DNA of 64,000 nucleotides from contig JAODUP010000419.1 in assembly GCA_025642065.1 (NCBI GenBank), positions 250,001 to 314,000 on the forward strand, read 5' to 3'. Source of the stretch: Paralvinella palmiformis. Taxonomy: Eukaryota > Annelida > Polychaeta > Terebellida > Alvinellidae. Positions 47,504 to 58,929 of this stretch are shown here, piece by piece. The translations under genes were made by a program, and so were the position numbers. Each line of letters opens with the position of its first letter. Position 1 is the first letter of the stretch. Below the pieces are notes generated by a model that saw only the letters and a list, made by a program, of their open reading frames with translations, searched no databases and was not told the origin of the DNA.

Positions 47504-48890
47504 CCTGTGCAAGGAAGGCAACTGGGTTGTGGCACAGTATTTATCCAGCTGCTTGCTCCCAATGCACTAATATAGGAAGTTTGACAGGAATCACGCCTGA
47601 AGATTAATAACAAATTTATTTTACATAAAGAATATTATTTTTTTGCTATATAAAACCATTTAAGTAAACATAAATTATGATTCATATCTAATGTTTAATA
47701 ACCTTGATGCATCTAAGTGAATATTTACAGCATTACCAGAATTTGATGAACAATCTCCATGTTCATAGACATAAAATATGTTGTAAAGTATTTAATTACT
47801 AATACTTTTCATCACGTCAAATATAAATACATTTAAATGTATTTAAATACAAATACTTTTTAAATATTTACAATAACAAAACAGTTGCTTTTCCCTTTAA
47901 TTCGTTTGATGTACATATTTTATAACTATCACTTATATTGATAGAAAATTATCTATATGGATATTAACTCATACCATATTATAACATAGCATATATGTTC
48001 ATAAGCCAATACACTAAGGGATCACTAATTGAGCTTTATGAAGACCACAGAAAGAAAATATTTAAACCATGGTTGAATATGTATAATTCATAATCAAACT
48101 GTTAGCAGAAACTAATCATGTTGGTGGCAAATTATTCAGATAAATACTAGAAACAAAATCAAATACTTTGTGGGAGTATTTAAATATAAATACTCTGGAA
48201 GGCTCAAATACAAACAAAATACAAATACTTTCAAATGTAATTGACCCCATATTGGTCAGAGATAAAATGTTGAAACTACATTACCAAATTAGTATTATTC
48301 CCCCCCCCCCCATTGGCTCAATAGAGAAATATTTCATTAAAAACTTCTTTTGGCTATTTAAAGTCATGCTTATTATGATTGCATGACGTTTCTGTATTGA
48401 TAAATATAATAATTTCTGCAATTCACTACATCATACCATGCATAAGAATGAAAAATATTAATTTCTTTGTCATTGTTCGAATAAGTGGGAAAGTAACTTG
48501 AAAATAAGCTTACACTCATTTTCCAAGTCACATTAGCATGATACCAGCACATAAATCTGAACAGTGCCAGAGACAGTTTGGCATTAGAAATATTTGCAGT
48601 CCAGACTAGAGTTGTAGCCAGGGTTGGCATGTTTTTACACAGATGGTATTACACTTTTAACTAACAGTTAATAAAGTCATGTTTTACACTGGCTTGTAAA
48701 AAAATCAAATTAAAAAAATGCAGCTATGAGTGTAAAACAGTAAAATAATAACAATATAACAACATCTACTACAGCATAACTGTAATACATAAACAACAAT
48801 TGAGTTAATAGACTAATCTCCATTATGATAACCCAATATCAAATTTAGTCGACCCTCACTGACTACTTAACTATATTGGGCATGTGGGTA
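47504..48890. other. Upstream flank of RIOK3
   Basis: Presumed promoter and 5'UTR region. Contains a C-run (48301-48310). No CpG-rich block, TATA box or other motif is clear enough to annotate, and there is no coding similarity. Confidence 0.45.
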
Positions 48891-48894
48891 ATTC

Positions 48895-50700
48895 CTACTT
48901 GTAATAGTCAAGTCAAAGAATTTATTTCAGCATACCACAACATACAATTTAACAAATCATTATTAATCTTTTCGGTATGCTGCAGGAGATGCTTGACCCT
49001 AGGGTCGTCTTCTAGCACCCCCTGTAAACAAATTTAAATAAACATATAGTATGTTAATGTTGGAGCTGGTTTAGAGGTACAGAAGTCAGAGGTGTTCCTG
49101 AGTAAAATAATTTAAATGCGATATTCAATAACTTGGATAATTATTGATCGAGAAAAGCAGGGTCATGTCAGAATATACACCCTCAGCCATTTAATACAAA
49201 GTGACAACAACTGTTAATGTATGTGTACATTAGGAAAGCAGTGTTGACATCTAATATTAAAACAAGCAACATTTCTAGCATATTGATTCATGAGATGGGT
49301 TCGGAATTCTTTCTTTAGTATATTAACAGATGCAATGGCTCGATATCTTTGATAGATGCACTTGTAAATATTCTGAAAACCATGTTCTCAAGAATCTTCG
49401 CAAGGCTAAGTTAGCATTAATGTTTCGAACAGGTCGACACGAGGGCACAAAGTAGTTTAGTGTTCTGAAGGAATTTGGAAGCTTATTCATTTTTAACTTG
49501 TGCATAAAACAATTAATATGATACAGATCATCTGGTTTTAGGATATTGCTTTCTTTAAGCAATTGCTCAGTGTGTGCCAAGTAATGTTTCCTGTGTATAA
49601 TACGAAGGGACTTCTTTTGTAGCTTTGTGATCCTGCCCTTATGGGTAGTGGATTCCCAGATTTCAATACCATAGTTAATGTGACATTGCACTAATGTGTG
49701 GTACAGTGTTAACATAGCTGATTTAGGGAGGATATTAGTTACCTTTCTCAGCAAATAATTTTTTTGCATATATGATCAACATGAAACTTCCAGGACATAA
49801 ATCTATATGTACACCCAGAAATTTAAAACTTTTACATGAACTATTATTACTGATCCTTTCAATGATCTGACCATTAATTACAATTTGTCTATTTACTGGT
49901 ATTCGTTTATTGGATAATGGCCTAAATATAACATATTTTGTTTTTAATGCATTTAGGCAAAGCTTCTTTGACATGAACCATTGACTGAGTGCAATAAGTT
50001 CAGTGTTCATTCTAGTGTAAAGGTATTCTACACTGGCTGATGATACACTAACAGTAGTATCATCTGCGAATGATAAAATGGGGAGAGTTGTAGCCTGTTC
50101 GATGTCATTTATATATAATAAAAATAATATTGGGCCCAGGATAGCTCCCTGGGGCACTCCATATTGTATCAAATTCCAGGTTGACATAGTACAATGAGTG
50201 AAAGTACATTGCCTTCGGTCTGATAAATAACTCTCAAACCATTTTTTGGCTATTCCTCGAATACCCATTCTATCAAGTTTGGTCAGTAAAATGTCATGGT
50301 TAATATTATCGAAAGCCTTGCTTAGATCAAGGAACACAGCCATGGTAAGTTTTTTATCCTTAGTATCATTTTCCTGAGCAACTCTGTTTAATAGGTGAAT
50401 GATTGGATGAATGGTAGAGTGACCAGCACGGAAACCATATTGATGCTCGTAATACTGATTGGTATAATTTATAAATTTCACCAACTTGTTAGCAACGACC
50501 TTTTCGAGGATTTTTGAGACTACGGGCTGAGTATGCTTATTGGACAGTAATTACTAAAGGTGTTAACATTTGCGCTTTTAAAAATTGGTATAACCTTAGC
50601 ACATTTCATGGCATTAGGTACAATGCCAGATGCAAGTGACAGGTTTACTACATGAGTTAAAGGTATGGATATATAGGATATATAGTTGTATATATCATAG
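48895..50700 (-). mobile_element. LINE with largely readable reverse transcriptase
   Basis: Minus strand. Fingers near 50520-50640 (CAKVIPIFKS), then a 249-aa open stretch 50484-49735 with YGFRAGHSTIHPIIHLL, AVFLDLSKAFDNINHDILL, GVPQGAILGPILFLLYINDI, and catalytic box LSFADDTTV. A frameshift near 49750 leads to the thumb/C-terminal ORF 49769-49323 (VTNILPKSAMLTLYHTLVQC, HINYGIEIWESTT). The 3'UTR ends at CTTTGACTTGACTATT near 48900 and contains an inverted CAGCATACC/GGTATGCTG pair. No endonuclease, so 5'-truncated. The youngest-looking LINE in the window. Confidence 0.9.
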
Positions 50701-50940
50701 GCCCTACTGCAGATTATCTACTAGTCTCAGAACAACCCTCTATCCAATGTTAACACATACATGTATTGTGATGTTGTTAAAATGTGACCTCATTTTGCCT
50801 GAGTACATAAAGACCGAATTTAATTTAAAGCAGCGTTGCACTTACTTATGATGACACCGATACATACCTGCAGGTTGGCTTATATTATAGAAAAGTTTGA
50901 AATAATACTGTGATTATTATTTTATGTTCAACCTTTAGTA

Positions 50941-51490
50941 ATGTATAAAGGTGAAAGTTCACAGCATTCCATATGGGAACATTTTTTACATGTTACCACT
51001 GGAAATAAGAAAAATGCGAAGTGCAAAAGGTGTGGTCATCAGCAAGCTAACAATGCTGCCAGAATGCAAGTCCACTACACAAAATGTTCAATGGATTCAG
51101 TTTCAATTCCCCAAACAGTCGTGATTGTCAGGGAGAAATGAGTTGATCCAGATCCCTGGCATGCAAACAACATGTTGTACTACATAGAGATACAGGGTGA
51201 TATTGACGGCCATCTGCTACTTTTAAGTCTGCTATGGACATTGAAATCGAGAAGCTGTTCTAATTTGTCTGCGATTTACCATTCAATATGATGGATCATG
51301 ACCAGTTTGTGAAAGTTGTCAAGATGCTTAGACCTAAATATGTTCCTCCAATCTTCATCTTTTCTGTTACTGTGTCAAGTAACTGACTGGCGACAGCTTT
51401 GGGATTTGTTCTAAATGGATGTGCAATGCCACATTAATTAATGAGCCTGTAATTGCCACATGTCTCCTAGTACTAACAGATCACAAATCT
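50941..51490 (+). pseudogene. BED zinc-finger/hAT-like transposase relic
   Basis: 66-codon ORF with a BED finger: SIWEHF, KNAKCKRCGHQQANNAARMQ, VHYTKC (C-x2-C...H-x4-C spacing). Past its stop, another frame reads LPFNMMDHDQFVKVVKMLRP and KYVPPIF, like the post-finger region of hAT transposases (PF..V....F..L...L.P.Y..P). Too short and broken for a working gene. Confidence 0.7.
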
Positions 51491-53224
51491 TATCTTATAG
51501 TTATAATGAATGACATTTTTAGGTTTATTAACAGTTTTTTTTTACAATGTAATGTAAAAAATATGATTTTACAGTAAAAAAAACAACCCTGTTTGTAGCT
51601 ATATTTACATGAAAGTAATTCCAAAACATGTTCGACTGACAGACATAATCAAGTATTAAGGAATTTAATAGGTATATTATAAAATACAATTTGAAATATA
51701 AGCAACTTAACAACCTCCAATACACCATTTCAGAAACTTCAGGTTAAAAAGTACCACATTGTAAATCTCCATAGTTAACAGTGGAGACAGCTCTCAATAG
51801 GCCAATGTTTTAATGGCATTATCTCACTCAGTTATTATATTGGATTTGCATTTTATATTTCGGTAAGTGAATATCTACTCCATGAATAAGTGTTATCATT
51901 CAATATTTTTCTGGATAATTTTTGCTAGAATATAATTGTTGATAAACATGGAACAAATGGCTAGTGTTGTTTACATATGAAGCCAGTCCACGTGTCTGGC
52001 AGCCAATTTTTAAACAGCCACTGACTTTATAGTATGCTGATTGACCACACTTAGCCATAGTATTTATAGCACAAAACACATTGATTACCCATGTGAAGGA
52101 AAACATGTATAGATAGCAGTACTATATTCCTATCCAATGTTCATGAAAAATAATGAATGTTATCATATTACATAAAAATATTCTATGAATGTTTGACTAA
52201 TTTTAAGAAAATATGAAACAGAGCTGAATCGAATGAAAATGGTAAACATGTGTTGCTGCGGGTCCTGGTGGGTGCCATATTGCAGGATCATATAATTATA
52301 TGGAATTGAAACACTAGTGTTATAATTATATAAATGGTATAAACTGAACTCTCCCAAAATTGAGAAGAAACAGTAATTTTAGAATTGATTTGCCATGTGC
52401 CAAATAAAATAGCAAATTACAACTTCAAACTGTCCCAAAATGGTGGTCTTGTGAAACTTGAAGATGTGTAATAAGAGAAGTACTGCATCATAAATACAAT
52501 AGAAAAATATACTTAAGGGAAACAAAAGATGATCAGCATAAGAAATACCATTAATTGAGACCAGCTTTCCCATTCCTTTATGCATCAGGAAGGTGAAATA
52601 TTTTACATATTATAAATAATCATAATTGTCATTTCATTAATATAGCACGGAAAAGGGGATTATACTCATGTGTTACTAATGTAAAACTATAATGACCAAG
52701 TTTCAAATGTATTTTTGAATAAAGCACGCAAGTAAAAACTTTGGCAATATTGCTCAGGTGTGATGAACTCTCAGGTAAACAAACCAGTTGCAATAGTTTT
52801 ACCAATAATATGTTCCAGCCGACCAGTTCCTCATGCTTGAATGCTAATTTCCCTATTCAGAGGCACACACTCTTGTGAACAACTGTCCACCAAAATTATT
52901 TTTGCACAGAGCAAGACGGGTAGTAAACTGACTGGTGCACATTTGGAGGGTACTAGGAGGCTTGCAAGCACACATCTACAGCCTGATATCAGGGGTTGGT
53001 GAAGGAAGCCCAGCACCAGACAGCCCATAGAAAATAAAATTAATCGTTACATATATTATAATTAAAATTATTAATTCTTTCACATTTTTGCTTTTTATTG
53101 TGTTAATAGTAATAATAGTATATAATCATTAACATTCATGAAGTTACTATATGTCAGGAGTATAGCCTAGGTCATAATTATAATTATATTGGTGACATTT
53201 GGTCTCAGATGCTCCAAACCCGTT
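51491..53224. other. Intergenic stretch, nothing recognised
   Basis: AT-rich; no coding similarity. 52800-53040 is less AT-rich than its surroundings but matches nothing else here. Confidence 0.4.
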
Positions 53225-54285
53225 TATTTTTAAAGGCCGACTAAGTCCAGTTTTACAATCAGGTGCTGGACATGTCACTGCCATGGACGATTCACCTCCG
53301 AAATTATCTGGATGCTTCGCCGCCAAAAGCTGATTTATGCCTAGATGGTTCACCGCCAACCTAGATGGTTTGAACACCGCCAAAATAATACTGTATAATT
53401 AGATATGTGGGGAAACACAAACCAATTGTTTACTGGTTGTGACTCAGTAATAGAATTATATAAAAATATATACTATAATTGAGGATTACATGATGATTAT
53501 TGTTCACCCCACATAGATCTACAACAAACAAATACACAAAACGTTGAAAAATTGTATACTTTGGATATTAATAATTTGTAATCAAGATATTAATATACAA
53601 GAGTAAGTGTTACAATTTATATGTCGTGGTTGCATGGTTCTCAGTTGACTCATTCACATCATATACATAAGAATTACCTGGGCCAGTGTTTCCATCTCTT
53701 ATTAAACTGCAAAAGTATAATGAAAACCTATAATAACTATCTGTTGAATAATATAAAAAATAATTATGATTATGATTCAGGATATGAACTGATGATTATG
53801 GTTTCTAAAGAGATGAAATACCACAAACCTGCACAAAGAATCTGTAAACATCAGTCTTCAAATACAGTTTGTCTGGAATGGTACGGTCTTGCAGTACTAC
53901 CCCGGTGAAATGAAATTCATGACTTGATGAACTGTTCATGAACATTCTTGAACTACTCATGAAATATTCACATGACTGGTTCATGGACCATAGTTCATGA
54001 ACAGTTCACCATATAAGTTCATGAATGGTTGAAGAATATTTCATGAATTTGGAAAGGTTCATGAACCTAGTTCAAGAATTGTTGAAGAACATTCCAAGAA
54101 CCTCGATTTTTTTACCGAGAACAAAACATATGAGTAGTTTTGGCATAATATCATTTAGTTTCTAGGATGAAATACCAACATTTAAGACCAATAATTGTCA
54201 GATGCAGGGTCAACTTCATTTTGTCAATTCCAATCAAATATTCATAATTAAACTAAGAACATGTTTTCTATCTCGGATTATTTGA

Positions 54286-54640
54286 TTTTTGGGGAGAATC
54301 CCCAGGCTGTCACTTATTCGGCACAGCCTCTATGTTGGAGTGGTTGAGGATCTCCTCTGCCACCACTCAAAGAGGAGCAGTATGGAAAGATGGAGCCAAA
54401 ATACCATGAAAGTGGTCACTGCCAGAGTATTTAATTATTTTACGTCCTCGGCTCAGGGGGTCTTTAACGACAATGTCCCCCTTTATTTTTAATAATTCAA
54501 TGGAGAAGGCATTAGTTCAAGATTTAATGTGGTTAGCCACCCATGATGTTGTGAGTCGAGAAATTAATCTCTGGAAAAGTTTCGACCTCTTACTGGGATT
54601 GAACCTGGGAATAAAAGCACGACTGTATGTTTTGTTTTAA
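54286..54640 (-). mobile_element. Possible tRNA-derived SINE inside the inner element
   Basis: Minus-strand text contains CCAGGTTCAATCCCAG, a B-box-like motif, within a 350-bp block of higher GC than its flanks. No second copy in the window, so family status is unverified. Confidence 0.3.
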
Positions 54641-55297
54641 ATGGTTGAGTGGTTTAAGAGCAGCAGCATACAGGTGTTGTTTATAACAGCTTTAAGAAGT
54701 TTTCAAGTGTGACCATCTTAAAACAGCATGTATATTTTAGTTGATTGGGTGTTGGAGAGCCTATTGAGTATTGTTAAATACACAGGCATTGTTACACCAA
54801 GAAAGGATTTTCCGATTATCGTAAGGGAGAGCAGGAGACGGCATTAACAAGGGATTATATCTAGATCTAGACTACTCATAATAATACTGTTAGATCCATA
54901 TTGATCTAATTCTAATCTAAGTAACGTTCACATTTCTATTTGACTATTATACTGTATATTTTTTAAACAGATACTGAGATAGCATATAGATCTAATCAAC
55001 GGTTTATGTTTTAACACCTATAGAGTATAGTAATAGTATAGACTTTAGTCATGTTGATCTACTCATTTAGATCTAGTCACTAGACTAGTCTAGTGGCATC
55101 AATTGTAAATATAATGTTAGGAACTAATAGATCTAGAGGTCTGCTATTACTGTAAGTGTAAGGAAATGTTTAAACCAGGTAGTTGAATTATATTTTATTT
55201 ACATGAGAAATGATTGTTATTTTTATGATAAAATAAATAGTGAAATTAATTAGTCTGGAGTTTGTCACTTACTGAAATGTGCATATTTTACAGTGAA

Positions 55298-55470
55298 TAG
55301 GACAATTCCATGTTCAAGAACCATTCATGAACAGTTCCTGAACTCTGTGCCTTGAAAAGTTCATGAATAGGACCATTTCATGTTCAAGAACCGTTCAGGA
55401 ATGGTTCCTGAACTCTGTGCCTTGAAATGTTCATGAATAGGACCATTTCATGTTCAAGAACCATTCATGC
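55298..55470. repeat. 65-bp tandem repeat, about 2.5 copies
   Basis: Unit GAATAGGACCATTTCATG.. TTCAAGAACC.TTCA.GAA.. GGTTCCTGAACTCTGTGCCT .. repeated with few changes at the right end of the inner element. Confidence 0.9.
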
Positions 55471-55859
55471 ATGATTCTTGAATAGTTCATGATCTTTTCA
55501 CCAGGGTAGCTAGCCAAACACTTCAAGGCCTAGCAAAATCCGACTGATGGCGAGATATCGGCAAAACATCTCATGAAGCTGTGTTTAAGACTGAATAGAC
55601 CAACGATCAGCATGAACAGTGATCCAGATGCTGAGTAATGCTACACCTCTTTCAACATTCAACGTTTTGTGTATTTGTTTGATGTACACATGAGCAATAT
55701 TTATTATGTAATCCTCAATTATACTTATATTTTTATATATTTCTTTTACTATGTCACTACCACATTGATATATTGTAAATTAAATTATATTACATATTTG
55801 AGATATTGCCAGAAATATGAATAAAAATTCAACAATGAATGTTTTGTGTATTTGTTGAA

Positions 55860-56407
55860 TCCTAGACAGCTCGGCCCAAGTGACAACTCAGCCCAGACAG
55901 CTTGTCTTGGACAACTCGGCTACATTATGAGACAGCTTGGCCCAATGATAAATGATGGAACGGTGTGTTGTAGTAATGCGCAACATCTAATCAGTTGGAT
56001 GGAGCTAGCATCAAGCATAGGCCAATCACTGGTATGATTGAAAGAGCAAATATCAATTGATTGATAGCTAATTACTGGTATACAATATTCGATATACAAT
56101 AGTGCTGCAATACTAATTTTTGGTCAAATAGAAGTGTGTGTATATTCTGAAAAATGTAACTGTGTGTGTGTGCGTGTTAAACATTTGTGTGCTAAATGTT
56201 ATGTTTGCACTTTGTGCTGCAGATTAAATAATTTTCATAGTTTCTGAATAATGAAGATAATATAGACACTTAACATTTTTAAATATTTTTTACAAATGTC
56301 AAAGTTACCACCTCTTGGCTTGGCTTCATACCACTATATTTCACACAGCTACAAGCACTTATTCAATATGAGTCTTCCACTGCAAGTAAATTACGACCAC
56401 CAAGCTG

Positions 56408-56442
<35 letters not shown>

Positions 56443-56540
56443 CACACACACATATATAATACACACACACACTTTAATAAATAAATTTACATGTCTTTTT
56501 TCAGGGCCGAGCTGCCACCTGGGCCAAGCTGTCCAAGCAC
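55860..56540. mobile_element. Small element with GACAGCTCGGCCCA terminal array
   Basis: The left side has four variants of GACAGCTCGGCCCA (55864-55955). The right side (56504-56538) has the inverse pair GGGCCGAGCTG and GGGCCAAGCTGTCC. About 680 bp, non-coding, includes (TG)n and (TA)n/(CA)n tracts. Nested between the inner element and the right arm of the outer structure. Confidence 0.65.
56410..56470. repeat. (TA)n(CA)n microsatellite
   Basis: About 14 TA units then two short CA runs. Confidence 0.9.
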
Positions 56541-56877
56541 CTATTTGTTTATTGTAGCTCTATGTTAGGTGGGCAATATTCATCATCATCATGTAATACC
56601 CAATTATAGTCCGATTATATTTGTATATATTTCTATTACTATGTCACTCACTAGTGACACTACCAGTTAACAATTATTTTGTAAAATAATATTTTGGCAC
56701 TGAACTGTCTAGGTTGGCGGTGAACCATCTATGGTCTAGACATAAATCAGGTTTCTGGATATGACACCAGACAGTTTATTTCACCTGGCAGTGGAAGATA
56801 CCACTCGAGGCCACAATATGAATCTGCAGAAACCAAGGTGTAAAACAGCTCTCTGGCATCATTTCTTCACTAGTGAG

Positions 56878-56960
56878 CTCCGGTGGACTAGCGGTCAAGC
56901 AGCAGACACTTGGTGCTAACAGTTACACTTACAGGTTCGAACCCCGTAAGACTAAGAGTT
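56878..56960 (+). mobile_element. tRNA-like SINE head
   Basis: CTCCGGTGGACTAGCGGTCA (A-box region) and CAGGTTCGAACCCCGT (strong B box) about 50 bp apart, within the insertion that splits the right arm. No pairing acceptor stem, so not a tRNA gene. Confidence 0.6.
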
Positions 56961-57557
56961 AGCTTTCGGCGGTGAACCGTCCAGATAATTTTGGAGATAA
57001 ATCGTCCATGGTAACAGGTAGTGAAACGTCTGGCAATCTTAAAATCTGTCCCTCACTCAGCTCAAAAAGGATATCGACCCCTGATCAGGCTGATGATGCC
57101 TTATCAATCATCTAGACCGTCTAGAAATGACTAGATCTAGTAGTAGAAGTAGATTCTAGATCTAAATACTAGATCTAGATGTTTCAACCTACCTCGACCT
57201 GGTGCACGTACCAAATTTCTGCTTATTCTTACTCCACTTCTAGATGTATCTGTGTATAACAGCCACTATATATTATGTTGGTCAGTTCATCACAAATCCC
57301 TATTTATTCACATTAATAAACATCATTTCACAACAGCTGGAAATATTCTTTTGACTTGCGAAACCTGTTGTTTACTTCCTGTGTATAGTCTGCTCTACGA
57401 CCCACACGGTAATATGTCGTGGAACAGTACATTAGACGAAAGATACAACTCTAGATGGCGCCACGAGAAGTCCTAACAATGACCATATAGAATACGATCT
57501 TTGCTATTAATTAGTCTAATAAAGCCTTCGATGTGGATTTCTTATGTTAATTGACAA

Positions 57558-57623
57558 ATGATATATATATATATATTATATATATATATATATATATATC
57601 ACACACACACACACACACACATA

Positions 57624-57671
<48 letters not shown>

Positions 57672-57732
57672 GTGTGTGTGTGTGTAGGTGTGTGTAGGTG
57701 TGTGTGTGTGTGTGTACATGTGTGTGTGTGTG
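57558..57732. repeat. Compound (TA)n(CA)n...(TG)n microsatellite
   Basis: (TA) runs, about 10 CA units, ATATAG, then over 20 TG units and further interrupted TG blocks to 57732. CA and TG blocks face each other as an inverted repeat. Confidence 0.95.
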
Positions 57733-57859
57733 TTTTGGTACATATAAAGAGGCAACATAATAGACTCAAACATGTTATAATAACAACGTAAATTTCTTAC
57801 ATTGGGGTAATACGGAATCTGGATGGAAATAAATAAGATGTCTGGCACGGGCAATGTGC

Positions 57860-58760
57860 GTTTTAGGGTACATATAAAGAGGTAACAGGCACAGAGCATC
57901 AACATATCTAAACATCCTTCGACACCTACCTCCATAAATCTAAATACAAATATAACTATACATACATTAATCTAAAAATAAAATGTTCCATACCTCCACA
58001 TATTGATAGATGTGTGCGTATACCTAAGCATGTGTCTGGTCTACTCATCAGCCTGTGGGAACTAGCTAATTCGCTTTTCGTACGCGACAAATATAGTCAC
58101 GCCCACAGGAAAGCGGCTACATGCAGGCTACGTACAAAAAGCGGAAGCACGTAAAAACATACCATTTGATACCACAGCACGCTGCAAACAACACGTGCGT
58201 ATGGGTCAATTGTAATTTGCTCCATACACATCAAAACTATTTTTACACCACAGTTTACATTCAACAGTAATATTCTGTGGTCCAAAAGAAACCTGTATAT
58301 AAAATATTTCGACACCTCAGATGCTGACCTCAGCTTTATTCTTGGTTCGAATAACTAAATAAATAAATTCTACCTATAGGAACCACATATATAAGTACAC
58401 GTCCGATTAGTCTGGCGTCGAAGTTCTTCTCTAACCTAAGTGAAAATTCAAGCCCTATATATAGCCTCAGTGTGTTAACAAACATTACAGTTTGTTCATA
58501 ACAAAGAGAATGTACACTAACTCAGTATGGACTCACTGAAGTGATTTAGCTAAAATAAAAACAAAGTAGCAATAGTATACAATGGATTATTACTGGACTA
58601 GAACGAAATATCGTCTGAAACCTGAGTAAATACTATGATTTACTCGAACCTAACAGCTAATACTAAGGGAACGTTCATTCACACCTAATTTAGCGTCCCT
58701 AAGTATATGCAGTTAGGTGTGGTGGGATCTAAATTAAAGCGCCTATCCACTTGATCTATT
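57860..58760. repeat. Unclassified interspersed repeat, copy 2
   Basis: Same-orientation match to 7700-8500 (GCGTTTTAGG..TATAAAG, CGCTTTTCGTACGCGACAAA, TTTACATTCA.CAGTAAT, CAGATGCTGACCTCAGCTTT, GCGCCTATCCACTTGAT). Flanked by a direct repeat of about 46 bp (57496-57541 and 58874-58919). Non-coding. Confidence 0.78.
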
Positions 58761-58929
58761 TGACTCATGGTCGAGAACAGCGGATTTCAGGAAGATCTCC
58801 GATACTGCGAATGACACGTCGGGATTATAATGGATATACATTTAAAAAAATTCCTATATCAGTGTAACCTAATGATCTTTGCTACTAATTAGTCTAATAA
58901 AGACTTCGATGTGGATTTCATCTTATGAA

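Larger units (their letters stand above)
53897..55509. mobile_element. Inner element with CTACCCYGGTGAAA ends and TTCATGAA arrays
   Basis: Left end CTACCCCGGTGAAATGAA, right end the inverse of CTACCCTGGTGAAAAGA. Subterminal zones (53925-54105 and 55295-55492) are packed with TTCATGAAC, GTTCAAGAAC and related near-palindromes. The right zone includes a tandem repeat of about 65 bp in 2.5 copies. The core is non-coding. Target duplication not evident. Confidence 0.72.
53225..57050. mobile_element. Outer fold-back structure with long inverted arms
   Basis: Left arm about 53225-53560 and right arm about 56570-57050 are inverted copies. Shared text includes CCATGG, CTAGATGGTTCACCGCCAA against its complement, ATAAATCAG, CATGTAAT..CAATTATAGT and TTCTATTACT. 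The right arm is broken by about 210 bp (56752-56965) carrying a tRNA-like head. Arms are multimeric, with about four variants of the CTAGATGGTTCACCGCCAA motif on the left. No transposase found. Confidence 0.7.

Noticed and set aside
49323..50484. Two long minus-strand ORFs as host genes
   Set aside because: They carry reverse transcriptase motifs (FADD, GVPQGAILGP) and form one LINE broken by a frameshift.
50941..51141. Small BED zinc-finger protein gene
   Set aside because: Only the finger is open; the downstream hAT-like text continues in another frame with stops, so it is a transposon relic.
55298..55470. CRISPR-like regular repeats
   Set aside because: Units are head-to-tail without unique spacers, in a eukaryotic genome; a tandem repeat in a transposon end.
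56878..56960. Functional tRNA gene
   Set aside because: A strong B box and an A-box-like segment are present, but the ends do not pair into an acceptor stem; a SINE head fits better.
57576..57935. 119-aa minus-strand ORF rich in His-Thr
   Set aside because: Mostly translation of the CA/TG microsatellite, with no domain or splice context.
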